Positions 27,513 to 35,697 of a DNA stretch of 64,000 nucleotides are shown here, piece by piece. The notes beneath the pieces are model-generated. The model made no database searches, was not told the origin of the DNA, and saw nothing but the letters and a program-made list of their open reading frames with translations. Origin of the DNA: Ructibacterium gallinarum (lineage in GTDB: Bacteria; Bacillota; Clostridia; Monoglobales; Monoglobaceae); assembly GCF_014982785.1 (NCBI RefSeq), contig NZ_JADCKB010000002.1, positions 124,001 through 188,000 of the forward strand, read 5' to 3'. The position numbers and the translations under genes were made by a program. Each line of letters begins with the position of its first letter. Position 1 is the stretch's first letter.

Positions 27513-28046
27513 ATGCAGATTACCCTAAACAAAGCATGGGGACATTTTAAGACCATTACCCGGCATCGTCACATGGTAATCCGCCACTGTGCCAAGGCCG
27601 GGATCTTGTGGCAGGGACTTTTTCATGACCTGTCCAAATATACGCCGGTGGAATTTCTCACCGGCGCACGGTATTACACCGACGGCACCCGCAGTCCCAA
27701 CGAAGGCGAACGAGAGGCATATGGCTATTCCAAGGCATGGCTGCATCACAAGGGCCGCAACCGCCACCATTTTGAATACTGGAACGATTATAACAAAAAG
27801 GCCGGCAGGGTGATGCCGGTACCTATGCCCATGCGCTATGTCAAGGAACTTCTCTGTGACCGGATTGCCGCCAGCAAGATCTATCAGGGAGAAAAGTATA
27901 CCCCAGAGCACCCTCTCTCTTATTATCTGCGGGGCAATACCCACCGCTTCATTGCGCCGGAAACCTCAGAGCTAATCATTTCTATGCTGACCTTGCTTGC
28001 GGAAGAAGGGGAGAATACCATGTTTCAAAAGCTGAAACAGATGTAA
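27513..28046 (+). CDS. DUF5662 family protein
   Basis: 177 residues, soluble. An HD-like core GLFHDLSKYTPVEFLTGARYY, then HHKGRNRHHFEYWNDY and RYVKELLCDRIAASKIYQ match the DUF5662 pattern, which is widespread in Clostridia and in their phages. The conserved His/Asp residues suggest metal binding, but no activity is established. Starts 14 nt after the acetyltransferase gene behind AAAGGAGG. Confidence 0.7.
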   Translation: MQITLNKAWGHFKTITRHRHMVIRHCAKAGILWQGLFHDLSKYTPVEFLTGARYYTDGTRSPNEGEREAYGYSKAWLHHKGRNRHHFEYWNDYNKKAGRVMPVPMPMRYVKELLCDRIAASKIYQGEKYTPEHPLSYYLRGNTHRFIAPETSELIISMLTLLAEEGENTMFQKLKQM

Positions 28047-28093
28047 AAAAATACGTGCTTCGTGTATCAAACACAAGACTCCCACACAGCCGT

Positions 28094-28151
28094 AAAAAAA
28101 TAGCGCCCGGTCTTTGGGCGCAAAGCTCCCAAAACCGGTCGCTTATTTTTT
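28094..28151. terminator. Nested terminator hairpin after DUF5662
   Basis: Outer arms AAAAAATAGCGCCCGGT and ACCGGTCGCTTATTTTTT enclose a GCGCCC..GGGCGC-type inner stem. Confidence 0.6.
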
Positions 28152-28214
28152 GTCTAACCTGCGGCTGCGGACTGAAATATCCCCTTTTCCTCAAATTTGT
28201 TCGGCATTAAGGGC

Positions 28215-28255
28215 TTCCAAAAAATGGCCGGGCCAACGCCGGCATTTTTTGGGAA
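28215..28255. repeat. Strong hairpin sharing a core with the 0.8-kb terminator
   Basis: Arms TTCCAAAAAATGGCCGG and CCGGCATTTTTTGGGAA. The AAAAAATGGCCGGG core is also at 811-823. A small GCTTTGCC/GGCAAAGC hairpin follows at 28285-28307. Nothing else is seen between the DUF5662 gene and the flavodoxin-ferredoxin gene. Confidence 0.55.
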
Positions 28256-28332
28256 AGAGGAGGCATAACGGAGCGACTAAAGCTTTGCCGCCTTTAGGCA
28301 AAGCGTAATTAGCGCAGTTTGTGCCGACGATT

Positions 28333-29097
28333 TTACGCTTCTGCCAAAAACCATTCGTTTTCCTTATGTACAGAGCAAACGGGCCGCATTTTTTCTGCCA
28401 AGCCGCTGATCAGCTGTTCCGGCAGGGAGCGTGCCTTTGCTGGACACACGCTGATACAGCGCATACAAGAGATACAGTTCTCTGCGGTTTTGGTCACATC
28501 CTCATAAGATATGGCCTGCACCGGGCACTCCCGGGCACACAGCTTACAGTTCACACAGCCCTCTCCTACCATAATCGGCATAGGAGCTGCGGCCTTTTTT
28601 TCTTTATACGGCCGGCTTCCCTTCACCTTCAGTTTCCCGCCGGCTTGTCCATTCTCCATGGCCTTGCAGACTTTTTCTCCAATTTGTTTCAGCTGTTCCA
28701 AATCCTCCGCATCGGGCCGTCCGGCGGCAAACTCCCGCACAATGGAATGCTCGCACACTGCCGCAACCGCCGCCACGGGATAAAATCCAGCCGCCTCTGC
28801 CGCATCCTTCATCTCAAGCAGGGTATCGTCATAATCCCGGTTTCCATAAGCGGTCAGCAAAATACAGGGCGTTTTTGCCCCTGAAAAGGCATGAAACCGC
28901 TCCATAGCCACGCCCGGCACCCTGCCTCCAAAGGAGGGAACTCCCCAAATCACCACATCTTCCGCCGAAAACGTCTGCTTCGGCGGCGGGGTCTTTAAAT
29001 CAATCACTTCTGTTTCACCGCCCATGCCAGATGCCAAAGCTCGTACCGCCTTTTCTGTGCTCCCAGTGGGGCTAAAATAAATGAGATACACTTTCAT
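28333..29097 (-). CDS. Flavodoxin-ferredoxin fusion (EFR1-type)
   Basis: 254 residues. An N-terminal flavodoxin-like domain with FMN phosphate loop YFSPTGSTEKAVRAL and WGVPSFGGRVP, then two 4Fe-4S sites at about 180-225 (CVNCKLCARECP and CISCMRCISVCP). A cytoplasmic electron-transfer protein that can bridge two-electron flavin and one-electron Fe-S partners. The partner is unknown; the window's hydrogenases are 17 kb away. Confidence 0.85.
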   Translation of the reverse strand: MKVYLIYFSPTGSTEKAVRALASGMGGETEVIDLKTPPPKQTFSAEDVVIWGVPSFGGRVPGVAMERFHAFSGAKTPCILLTAYGNRDYDDTLLEMKDAAEAAGFYPVAAVAAVCEHSIVREFAAGRPDAEDLEQLKQIGEKVCKAMENGQAGGKLKVKGSRPYKEKKAAAPMPIMVGEGCVNCKLCARECPVQAISYEDVTKTAENCISCMRCISVCPAKARSLPEQLISGLAEKMRPVCSVHKENEWFLAEA

Positions 29098-29114
29098 AAG
29101 AATCCCCTTTCGTA

Positions 29115-29594
29115 TTATAAGGTATGATAAAACAATATAATATCTTCGTATTGGTTTTTCCCGTTCAAAAAACCTCCCGGCACCGTTCCCAGCCTGACAA
29201 AACCAAGCCGCTCATAGAGGGCGATTGCGCCCAGGTTGGAGGCAACCACCGCATTAAACTGCAAAATCCGAAACCCCAGCTTTCCAGCCTGGGTCAGGCA
29301 ATGCCGCACCAGCTGTTCCCCAATATGCTTGCCTCTCTCTTTCTGCCGCACCGCATAGCTTGCGTTGGCAATATGTCCGCACCGCCCCACATTATTGGGA
29401 TGCAGAATATAAAGCCCCACAATTTCACCATCCGCCTCTGCCACGCCGCAAAAACTTTGCGACCCAAAAAACCGTGCCGCTTCCGCTAAGGTTAGACATT
29501 CCCGCTGGGGAAAAGCATTTCCCTCGGTCACCACCTGGTTCCAAATCTGTGTCATTGCAGGCAAATCCGCTTCCTGATACTGTCTTACTGTCAT
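29115..29594 (-). CDS. GNAT family N-acetyltransferase
   Basis: 159 residues from MTVRQYQEADLPAMTQIW. Motif A is IANASYAVRQKERGKHIGEQLVRH (KERGKHIG fits the Q/RxxGxG/A loop) and motif B is NLGAIALYERLGFVRLG. It acts on an unknown small molecule or peptide. A Met three codons upstream is closer to AGGAG, so the true start could be 9 nt earlier; the longest frame (30 extra basic residues) is unlikely. Confidence 0.82.
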   Translation of the reverse strand: MTVRQYQEADLPAMTQIWNQVVTEGNAFPQRECLTLAEAARFFGSQSFCGVAEADGEIVGLYILHPNNVGRCGHIANASYAVRQKERGKHIGEQLVRHCLTQAGKLGFRILQFNAVVASNLGAIALYERLGFVRLGTVPGGFLNGKNQYEDIILFYHTL

Positions 29595-29713
29595 TTTCCC
29601 CATCTTCTCCTGTTGTTTTCTTTCATTATACCATCTTTTTCTCTTTTTGTCATGTTTTTTTCCTATTTTTCTTATTATTCCCACATGTCATGCCATGTCA
29701 GTTCCTTTTCCTC

Positions 29714-29719
29714 TATAAT
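29714..29719 (+). promoter_or_regulatory. Possible -10 element for the tail-portal unit
   Basis: TATAAT about 35 nt before the first phage-type gene, with only a weak TGCCAT 17 nt upstream. Confidence 0.35.
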
Positions 29720-29751
29720 ACCCTTGACACCAATTAAAAGGAGGAAAACAT

Positions 29752-30636
29752 ATGCCAAATCTAACAACACCCATACCGCCCCGGCTGACGGGGCAGACCC
29801 AGCAGGACGTCAAACTTCTCAAAGAATGGGGTACCGCCCTGATTGACGAGCTGACCTATCTGTTTCACAATCTGGATGCCGGCAACGTCAGCGAGGCCGC
29901 GTCGGTCAAGGCAGAAAATATTGACACCGCAAATGCCAAAATCACCAACGCCCAGATTGGTGCACTGACCGCCGACAAACTGACCGCCGGCACCATTGAT
30001 ACCGGCAAGGTCACCGTATCCAGCAGCGACGGATGTCTCACCCTTTCCGATTCCCAAATCACCATCAGCGACCAAAACTATGAGCGGTTTCGGGCGGCCT
30101 ATGACAAATCCACCGGCCGGTTTGATTTTGTTCTCTGCGACAAAAACGGCGTACCGGCTGTCTATATTGGCAGCGGCGGTAATGCAGTCTTTACCGGAAA
30201 GGTAGAAAGCGCCTCCATTTTCTCTTCTACCATTGTCGGCACCGACAGCATATCCTATACCGGAACAACCGGCGGCGTCTTTGCCCAGCTTGACCCCACC
30301 GGCATCAAAATGATGCAGGATCAAAACGGCGTCCGCAAGCAAAAGCTTGGTATGTCAGTAGGTGATGACGGCACCGCCTATATAGTGCTAGGCGCCGGCA
30401 ACGGCGAGGGTTCCCACAACATCAACGGCGTTGTCTATACCAACGGCTCTTTTAAACTGGAGAAAAACGACCAGTATGCCAGCATGGGTCTGGTGGGTTA
30501 TGCCCCCTTTATCTCCTTCTGGGAGGAAAGCGGGGAGCTCTGGCTGTCCGGCCAGAGAGTTCTTATCAACGGCATTGACCCCATGAGCAAAATCCAGGAA
30601 CTGGAAAGCCGGGTGCAAGCCTTAGAATCCATGTAA
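29752..30636 (+). CDS. Phage tail-fibre/structural-like protein
   Basis: 294 residues. The block AKITNAQIGALTADKLTAGTIDTGKV at about residues 62-87 is typical of the C-terminal parts of phage tail or host-specificity proteins; downstream are beta-rich segments (GVFAQLDPTGIKMMQDQNGV, YIVLGAGNGEGSHNI) and a C-terminal coiled coil (SKIQELESRVQALES) suited to trimerisation. It stands alone, without tail tube, tape measure or baseplate genes. AAAAGGAGG precedes the ATG. First gene of a capsid-less phage-type cassette. Confidence 0.65.
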   Translation: MPNLTTPIPPRLTGQTQQDVKLLKEWGTALIDELTYLFHNLDAGNVSEAASVKAENIDTANAKITNAQIGALTADKLTAGTIDTGKVTVSSSDGCLTLSDSQITISDQNYERFRAAYDKSTGRFDFVLCDKNGVPAVYIGSGGNAVFTGKVESASIFSSTIVGTDSISYTGTTGGVFAQLDPTGIKMMQDQNGVRKQKLGMSVGDDGTAYIVLGAGNGEGSHNINGVVYTNGSFKLEKNDQYASMGLVGYAPFISFWEESGELWLSGQRVLINGIDPMSKIQELESRVQALESM

Positions 30637-30653
30637 ATAAAGGAGGAAGAAGT

Positions 30654-32276
30654 ATGCTAAGTTCATCTTATCACGGGAAGATCAAGCCCGAATTTTTTGA
30701 CAAAGTGACGGAACAGTTCCGCCGCTATAAGGAACACAAACAGCTGTTTGACCGGCGGATCATCGAAAACAACCGCTGGTTCAAATCCCGGTATCAAAGC
30801 GAGCAGACCGGCGAAATGCCATCTCCCACCACGCCCTATCTGTTTAACGCCATTGCCAACAAGCACGCCGACGCCATGGACAATTATCCCGCACCCAATA
30901 TTTTAGAGCGGCAGGAGGAGGACCGGGAAATCGCAGAAACCTTTACCCGAATCCTGCCGGTGCAGCTGGATCACTGCAATTTCCGCAATACCTACAGCCG
31001 AGCCTGGTGGTACAAACTCAAAAACGGCGCCGCCTGCTATGGCGTTTTTTACAACCCCGCCCTGCGAAACGGCCTTGGAGAGATCGACATTCGAAAAATC
31101 GATCTTTTAAACCTCTTCTGGGAGCCGGGCATTACTGACATTCAAGACAGCCGTTTCCTTTTCCTCACCGCTCTTGCGGACAAGGAGGAGCTGAAACAGC
31201 AGTACCCGGCCTATGCCGACCAGCTCACCGGCGATACCCCGCTTGAAATCCAGACCTATGACGATATGCAGAACACGGTGGGCACCGACCAGCTTCAAGA
31301 CAAGGTGCTGGTCATTGACTGCTATTATAAAAAACAGCGGGGGAATATCCAGACGGTAGAGCTGATGAAATTCTGCGGCAGTACCATATTGCAAGCGTCA
31401 GAGGATATGGGGGAGAAGGGAATCTATGACCACGGTATGTATCCCTTTGTCCTGGACGTACTCTATCCCGACGAGGACAGCCCGGTGGGCTTTGGACTGG
31501 TGGACATCATCAAAAGCCCCCAGCTCTATATCGATCGGCTGGACAGCCTGATCAGCCGCAATGCCATGATCGCCGGAAAAACCCGGTTCATGATCAAAGA
31601 CAACGGTGGCCTGAATGAATATGAGCTCTCTGACCTTTCCAAAGACATCATTCATGTGGCCGGATCGGTAGGAGATGAGAATATTCGGGAGCTCCAGGCA
31701 AAACCTTTGCACAGCTATATCATCCAGCACCGGCAGAATAAAATCGAAGAACTCAAAGAGGTAGCCGGAAACCGTGACTTTCAGCAGGGTGAAACCAGCG
31801 GCGGCGTCACCGCCTATTCCGCCATAGTTGCCCTTCAGCAGGCCGGCGAAAAGCTCAGCCGGGACATGATCGCAGAGGGCTATCACGCTTTCAAACAGAT
31901 TGTCTGCCTGTGCCTTGAACTGATCCGCCAGTTCTACGACCAGCCCCGATCCTATCGGGTAGAAAGCGCCACCGGCGGCAGGGAATATATCCGGTTTTCC
32001 AATCGAAACCTGAAGGCAAATGCAATGTCCCATCCAGTTGAATTTGACGTTGCCGTCAGCGCTGAAAAAAACAACCCTTACAGCCGGGTTACCCAAAATC
32101 AAACCCTAATGGAGCTTTGGAAACTAGGTGTCTTTCAGCCAGAAGCTGCTCCAGCCGCCTCTCTGCTTCTTGAGCGGATGTATCTTGAGGGAAAGGAAAA
32201 ACTTCTGGAAGAAATCCGCAAAAACCAAAACAACTTACAGCAAGACCCTGCCGTGCACGATCAGCCGGTCGGCTGA
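30654..32276 (+). CDS. Phage portal-like protein
   Basis: 540 residues, soluble, intact. The layout resembles P22-type/podoviral portal proteins: N-terminal helical region with FNAIANKHADAMDNYPAP (a common portal segment), a central SPVGFGLVDIIKSPQLYIDRL segment, DRLDSLISRNAMIAGKTRFM, and a long C-terminal helix ending in a Gln/Asn-rich tail. Portals form the dodecameric DNA gate at a capsid vertex and dock terminase. No head protein gene follows. The 3' end overlaps the repressor gene tail to tail by 42 nt. Confidence 0.7.
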   Translation: MLSSSYHGKIKPEFFDKVTEQFRRYKEHKQLFDRRIIENNRWFKSRYQSEQTGEMPSPTTPYLFNAIANKHADAMDNYPAPNILERQEEDREIAETFTRILPVQLDHCNFRNTYSRAWWYKLKNGAACYGVFYNPALRNGLGEIDIRKIDLLNLFWEPGITDIQDSRFLFLTALADKEELKQQYPAYADQLTGDTPLEIQTYDDMQNTVGTDQLQDKVLVIDCYYKKQRGNIQTVELMKFCGSTILQASEDMGEKGIYDHGMYPFVLDVLYPDEDSPVGFGLVDIIKSPQLYIDRLDSLISRNAMIAGKTRFMIKDNGGLNEYELSDLSKDIIHVAGSVGDENIRELQAKPLHSYIIQHRQNKIEELKEVAGNRDFQQGETSGGVTAYSAIVALQQAGEKLSRDMIAEGYHAFKQIVCLCLELIRQFYDQPRSYRVESATGGREYIRFSNRNLKANAMSHPVEFDVAVSAEKNNPYSRVTQNQTLMELWKLGVFQPEAAPAASLLLERMYLEGKEKLLEEIRKNQNNLQQDPAVHDQPVG

Positions 32277-32948
32277 GGTTAAAAAAATAGGCGGATATGC
32301 CTTGTTCATGGAAACCAGCCTTGGCATCCCGTTTCGATTCTGCCACATTTTGCAAAAACTCTCCCCGTTGCATGTAAAAATCCCGATATCGCCAGAATTG
32401 AGCTCCTGCTGTTGATGTACAAACACAATATCTCCGTCATGGATAACCGGCTCCATACTGTCACCGGAAATCAATACGCCAAATGTTGCCTCCTCCGGCG
32501 CTTCCATTTCCCTCAGCTCTGCGTCCGGATCGTCCATATAATTTCCTCTGCCCGCAGCCGCCGGCTGCGTATATATGGGTATCCGCCGCCGCTTCCACTG
32601 GCTGGGTTTTAGTTTCACTGGACTGTTGTTATACTCAAACTCCAGACAGTTGCGCACCGCATCCTGGCTCCGCTTGGGCAAAGACAGCATCTTTCTGACA
32701 AAGACAGGCTCCAGCATCTGTGCCGTTGCCCCCGTATCCGGATCCGGCAGAAAAAACGCCGCAATGTCTTTGATCTCATACTTTTGGCACAGCTTTAAAA
32801 ATACCTCTATAGACGGTTCACCCTTTCCCGTCTCCCAAGCGCTGAAGGTAGACTGCCCTATCCCCAGCCAGTCATACACATCCTGCTGGGTTAACCCCGC
32901 CGCCTTTCGCGCCTCTTTTAACTTTTGACTAATGTTCATATTTGCCAT
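32235..32948 (-). CDS. LexA/CI-like repressor (XRE HTH plus S24 peptidase domain)
   Basis: 237 residues from the Met behind GAGGTG. HTH at about residues 5-55 (LKEARKAAGLTQQDVYDWLGIGQSTFSAWETGKGEP). The C-terminal S24 domain has the Ala-Gly cleavage pair in QPAAAGRGN, nucleophile Ser in ISGDSMEPVIHDGD and general-base Lys in GESFCKMW. By family it self-cleaves when RecA is activated, releasing SOS-type control. It faces the terminase genes; palindromes fitting its operators overlap both divergent promoters, so it should repress packaging genes and itself. Confidence 0.85.
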   Translation of the reverse strand: MANMNISQKLKEARKAAGLTQQDVYDWLGIGQSTFSAWETGKGEPSIEVFLKLCQKYEIKDIAAFFLPDPDTGATAQMLEPVFVRKMLSLPKRSQDAVRNCLEFEYNNSPVKLKPSQWKRRRIPIYTQPAAAGRGNYMDDPDAELREMEAPEEATFGVLISGDSMEPVIHDGDIVFVHQQQELNSGDIGIFTCNGESFCKMWQNRNGMPRLVSMNKAYPPIFLTSADRLIVHGRVLL

Positions 32949-32963
32949 AACAATCACCTCATT

Positions 32964-33135
32964 GTCTTTCAATCGGAGCAACGCTCCTGCTAAGCTTGCT
33001 TAAAGCAGAGCTTGCGACAGATTGTAGCTATCACAGGGAGCGTTCGCTCCTCAGGGTTTCAGAGGGAGATGATAACTCCCTCTGAAATTCTGAAATGGAA
33101 CCCGCCGCCTAAGAGGCAGGGGACATCTGTGCTTC
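32964..33135 (-). repeat. Structured intergenic repeat A, copy 2, apparent 5' UTR of the repressor gene
   Basis: Read on the minus strand it begins GAAGCACAGATGTCCCCTGC right at the expected transcription start, has the GCCTCTTAGGC hairpin, an extra hairpin (TTTCAGAGGGAG/CTCCCTCTGAAA), GTCGCAAGCTCTGCTTTAAG and GCTTAGCAGGAGCGTTGCTC, and ends CGATTGAAAG 15 nt before the repressor ATG. It matches copy 1 (13711-13801) block by block with an insertion of about 60 nt. Confidence 0.6.
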
Positions 33136-33141
33136 GATTAT

Positions 33142-33170
33142 AGTATAACACAAATTTCGATATATTACAA
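33142..33170 (-). promoter_or_regulatory. Repressor gene promoter
   Basis: On the minus strand TTGTAA, 17 nt, TATACT. Its -35 is overlapped by the first operator. Confidence 0.6.
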
Positions 33171-33183
33171 CAAAAATATTGTT
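33169..33183. promoter_or_regulatory. Candidate repressor operator 1
   Basis: AACAAAAATATTGTT, a 15-bp inverted repeat with one mismatch, overlapping the minus-strand -35. Confidence 0.6.
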
Positions 33184-33193
33184 ATTTTTCCTA

Positions 33194-33221
33194 TTGACAA
33201 ACAATAATATTGTTGTATAAT
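33194..33221 (+). promoter_or_regulatory. Promoter of the terminase unit
   Basis: TTGACA, 16 nt, TATAAT. The spacer is filled by operator 2. Confidence 0.75.
33200..33214. promoter_or_regulatory. Candidate repressor operator 2
   Basis: AACAATAATATTGTT, a perfect 15-bp palindrome about a central base. Its centre is 31 bp (three helical turns) from operator 1. Weaker relatives follow at 33231-33246 and near 33268. Confidence 0.7.
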
Positions 33222-33292
33222 AAGTATACACCAATCAGATTGTTGGAAATATCATAGGAAAACATAACAATAGTTTATAGAAAGGAGAAAAT

Positions 33293-33487
33293 ATGACACA
33301 TCCCGACATTCTGACCATGGAAAAACTGGGTTATCTTCCGCCGGAAAGTGCGCCGCACAAAATAGGATATTGCCTGTACTGTGACGAACCGCTGTTTGAA
33401 GGTGACACAGAGCTTACGGAAAGCACGGACGGTATGTTCTGCAGTATGGACTGCTGTCACGAATACTACGAAATCCGGCATATTTAA
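33293..33487 (+). CDS. Small zinc-ribbon-like protein
   Basis: 64 residues. A CLYCDEPL pair and a CSMDCC cluster at about residues 25-28 and 52-57 form a plausible zinc site; the rest is acidic. First gene of the operator-controlled unit, 71 nt after the promoter, with GAAAGGAG before the ATG. Small Zn-ribbon proteins of this type are common in phage early regions. No specific function can be given. Confidence 0.55.
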   Translation: MTHPDILTMEKLGYLPPESAPHKIGYCLYCDEPLFEGDTELTESTDGMFCSMDCCHEYYEIRHI

Positions 33488-33513
33488 ACAAAAGAAAAGA
33501 AAGGGTGACAAGG

Positions 33514-33921
33514 ATGCAACTGAATTCCGTAGAAGAAGTTAAAAAATGGCTTGGCAGTCTTCCTGTCATGCGGCAGGAAATGAAACTCAAAATTGCCTTT
33601 TATCAGGATTTGACACAGGACATGAAAAAGCTAAAGGAGGCAGGCAAAAAACACAGCGCATATTATTTTTCACAAATACAAAAGCTGGAACAAAGGCTGC
33701 GGCAAGCGGACAAAGATTTTGATCGGATGCTGGAGATATTGGAGCCGGACGAACGGCTGATTCTAACCGCCCGGTATGTGCGGCATATTTTGTGGAGCTG
33801 TATCCGCTTTCATGTATATTTTAGTGAGCGGCAAGCCATACGGATACATAATCGGGCGCTGAAAAAGCTGGTCGGCTTTACGGTGGGAGAGGAGGAGGAA
33901 AATGAAAAAAGAAAGAATTGA
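33514..33921 (+). CDS. Phage-type sigma-like activator (ArpU/DUF1492-like)
   Basis: 135 residues. The N-terminal part is an antiparallel coiled coil; the C-terminal LEPDERLILTARYVRHILW and FSERQAIRIHNRALKKL resemble the region-4 helix-turn-helix of phage late-gene activators such as ArpU, RinA and DUF1492 proteins, which commonly sit just before terminase genes. The start is the ATG behind AAGG; a GTG three codons upstream has no room for a ribosome site. The reading frame overlaps the next gene by 20 nt. Confidence 0.55.
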   Translation: MQLNSVEEVKKWLGSLPVMRQEMKLKIAFYQDLTQDMKKLKEAGKKHSAYYFSQIQKLEQRLRQADKDFDRMLEILEPDERLILTARYVRHILWSCIRFHVYFSERQAIRIHNRALKKLVGFTVGEEEENEKRKN

Positions 33922-34213
33922 TTCCTTGCCAACAAAGGAAAAAGTACAAAAAGTGCCCGAAACCAAGGAAGAAGATATAGCATATAGCACCCCGGAGGAA
34001 ATGCCGCCCCTTTTCAGTCCAGAGGAAAAGCTGCTTGAGCTGCTCCACTGCGGCAACGAACGGATTGAACTCTCTGCCGCCAAGGAGCTGATTGCCCTCA
34101 AGGAAGCACAGCGGGAGAGGGAAAAGCAGGAGGAAGCAACAGAACCCATAAAAATTGAAGTGCGGATTCGGATTGAACAACAGGAGGACGGCCGTGAAGA
34201 CGTTAAAGCTTAA
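33902..34213 (+). CDS. Possible small terminase subunit or scaffold-like charged protein
   Basis: 103 residues, strongly charged, helical. PEEKLLELLHCGNERIELSAAKELIALKEAQ is a helix-rich core, and the C-terminus is coiled-coil-like (EAQREREKQEEATEP). Position directly before the large terminase, with 20-nt overlaps on both sides and a GGAGGAGG ribosome site, suggests a TerS role, but no HTH is evident and the sequence is not diagnostic. Confidence 0.4.
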   Translation: MKKERIDSLPTKEKVQKVPETKEEDIAYSTPEEMPPLFSPEEKLLELLHCGNERIELSAAKELIALKEAQREREKQEEATEPIKIEVRIRIEQQEDGREDVKA

Positions 34214-35594
34214 TCTTTCCCTGACCGCTACGCAAAAGCAGTTTATGGATGCGGACGCAGACGAGGTTTTGTTCGGCGGGGCGGCAGGGGGTGGGAAATC
34301 CTATGGCCAGCTGGCAGACGCTTTGGTCTTTGCCCTGCGCTATCCCAAAAGCCGCCAGCTGATCCTGCGGCGCACCTTTGGGGAACTGGAGCATTCCATC
34401 ATCTTTACCTCTTTGCAGTTTTATCCCGCAAAGGCCGCCAAATACCGCGCCTCCGCCCATACATGGGAGTTTCTCAATGGCTCTTTGATTGAGTTTGGCT
34501 ACTGTGCGGCAGAAAAAGATGTCCTGCGCTATCAGGGCGCCGAATATGACACCATCCGCTTTGACGAACTGACCCATTTTACCGAGGATCAGTATACTTA
34601 TCTAATTTCCCGGATCCGTGGGGTCAATGCCTATCCCAAGCAGATCAAATCCAGCACCAACCCCGGCGGCATTGGCCACAGCTGGGTCAAGCGCCGGTTT
34701 ATTGACGGCCACACCCCCAGTGAGAAATTTCTGGACCAAGAAACCGGCAACACCCGCATTTTTATTCCTTCCTTTGTGCAGGACAATGTCTTTCTCATGC
34801 GGGCAGACCAGAATTATCAGCGCCGCCTGCTTCAGCTGCCGGAGGCAGAACGCAAGGCTCTGCTTTACGGCCAGTGGGATATTTTTGACGGGCAGGTATT
34901 TACCGAATGGCGCAACGCCCCGGAGGAATACGACACCCGCAGGTGGAGCCATGTCATCCGCCCCTTTCCCATTCCCAAGGAGTGGCGGCGGTTTCGCACC
35001 TTTGACTTCGGCTATGCCAAACCCTTTGCGGTTTCCTGGTATGCGGTGGATCAGGACGGACGAGCTTATAACTACCGGGAGCTTTACGGCTGTACCGGAG
35101 AGCCGGATACCGGCGTTCGGTGGACCGCCGCCAGAATCGCCGAAAAAATTCGAGAGATCGAGGAAAAGGAAGAGAAGGGATGCACCATCACCGGGTTTGC
35201 GGATCCCGCCATCTGGAACAGCACCGGTTCAGAAGAGGGCAGCATCGCGGAAATGATGGAAAAAAAGGGAGTCTATTTTGAAAAGGGAAAAAATGATCGC
35301 TTGGCAGGAAAAATGCAGGTGCATTACCGGCTTGCCTTTGACGACGAAGGCCTTCCCATGCTCTATATTTTTCAAAACTGCAAAAACATGATCCGCACCC
35401 TGCCTCAACTGCGCTATGACAGCGTCAATCCCGAGGATGTGGACACAAGGCAGGAGGATCATCTCTATGACGCGCTGAAATATTTTCTCATGAGCAATCC
35501 TTTGCCGTCCCGTATGCCCAAAAAGCCCAAAACCACCCTCTATAATCCGCTGGCAGAGGAAAAAATTCACAGTTATGGAAGGTTTATTTTGTAG
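34194..35594 (+). CDS. terL: Phage terminase large subunit
   Basis: 466 residues from a GTG behind AGGAGG. The ATPase domain has Walker A FGGAAGGGKSYG at about 27-38, a Walker B region DTIRFDELTHF near 120, and the motif III-like SSTNPGGIGHSWVKRRF. The C-terminal RNase H-like nuclease begins FRTFDFGYAKPFAVSWY at about 265 and contains ITGFADPAIW and EDHLYDALKYFL with family-type acidic residues. It is intact, so ATP-driven packaging and DNA cutting are chemically plausible. An earlier in-frame TTG is less likely. No capsid genes follow. Confidence 0.85.
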   Translation: MKTLKLNLSLTATQKQFMDADADEVLFGGAAGGGKSYGQLADALVFALRYPKSRQLILRRTFGELEHSIIFTSLQFYPAKAAKYRASAHTWEFLNGSLIEFGYCAAEKDVLRYQGAEYDTIRFDELTHFTEDQYTYLISRIRGVNAYPKQIKSSTNPGGIGHSWVKRRFIDGHTPSEKFLDQETGNTRIFIPSFVQDNVFLMRADQNYQRRLLQLPEAERKALLYGQWDIFDGQVFTEWRNAPEEYDTRRWSHVIRPFPIPKEWRRFRTFDFGYAKPFAVSWYAVDQDGRAYNYRELYGCTGEPDTGVRWTAARIAEKIREIEEKEEKGCTITGFADPAIWNSTGSEEGSIAEMMEKKGVYFEKGKNDRLAGKMQVHYRLAFDDEGLPMLYIFQNCKNMIRTLPQLRYDSVNPEDVDTRQEDHLYDALKYFLMSNPLPSRMPKKPKTTLYNPLAEEKIHSYGRFIL

Positions 35595-35633
35595 GTTTTT
35601 CCTATAAAAAGCGGAATTTCCGATGAAACAGGG

Positions 35634-35662
35634 TTGATTATTTGAAAAAACTGTGGTACAAT
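35634..35662 (+). promoter_or_regulatory. ruvX promoter
   Basis: TTGATT, 17 nt, TACAAT, 35 nt before ruvX, so the chromosomal genes restart independently of the phage cassette. Confidence 0.55.
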
Positions 35663-35697
35663 ACCCCATATACAAAAGCAGAATCTGAGGTAGGAAT

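Noticed and set aside
29752-35594. Complete prophage
   Set aside because: No integrase, capsid, maturation protease, tail assembly, holin or attachment-site repeats are visible; flanks are ordinary chromosomal genes.
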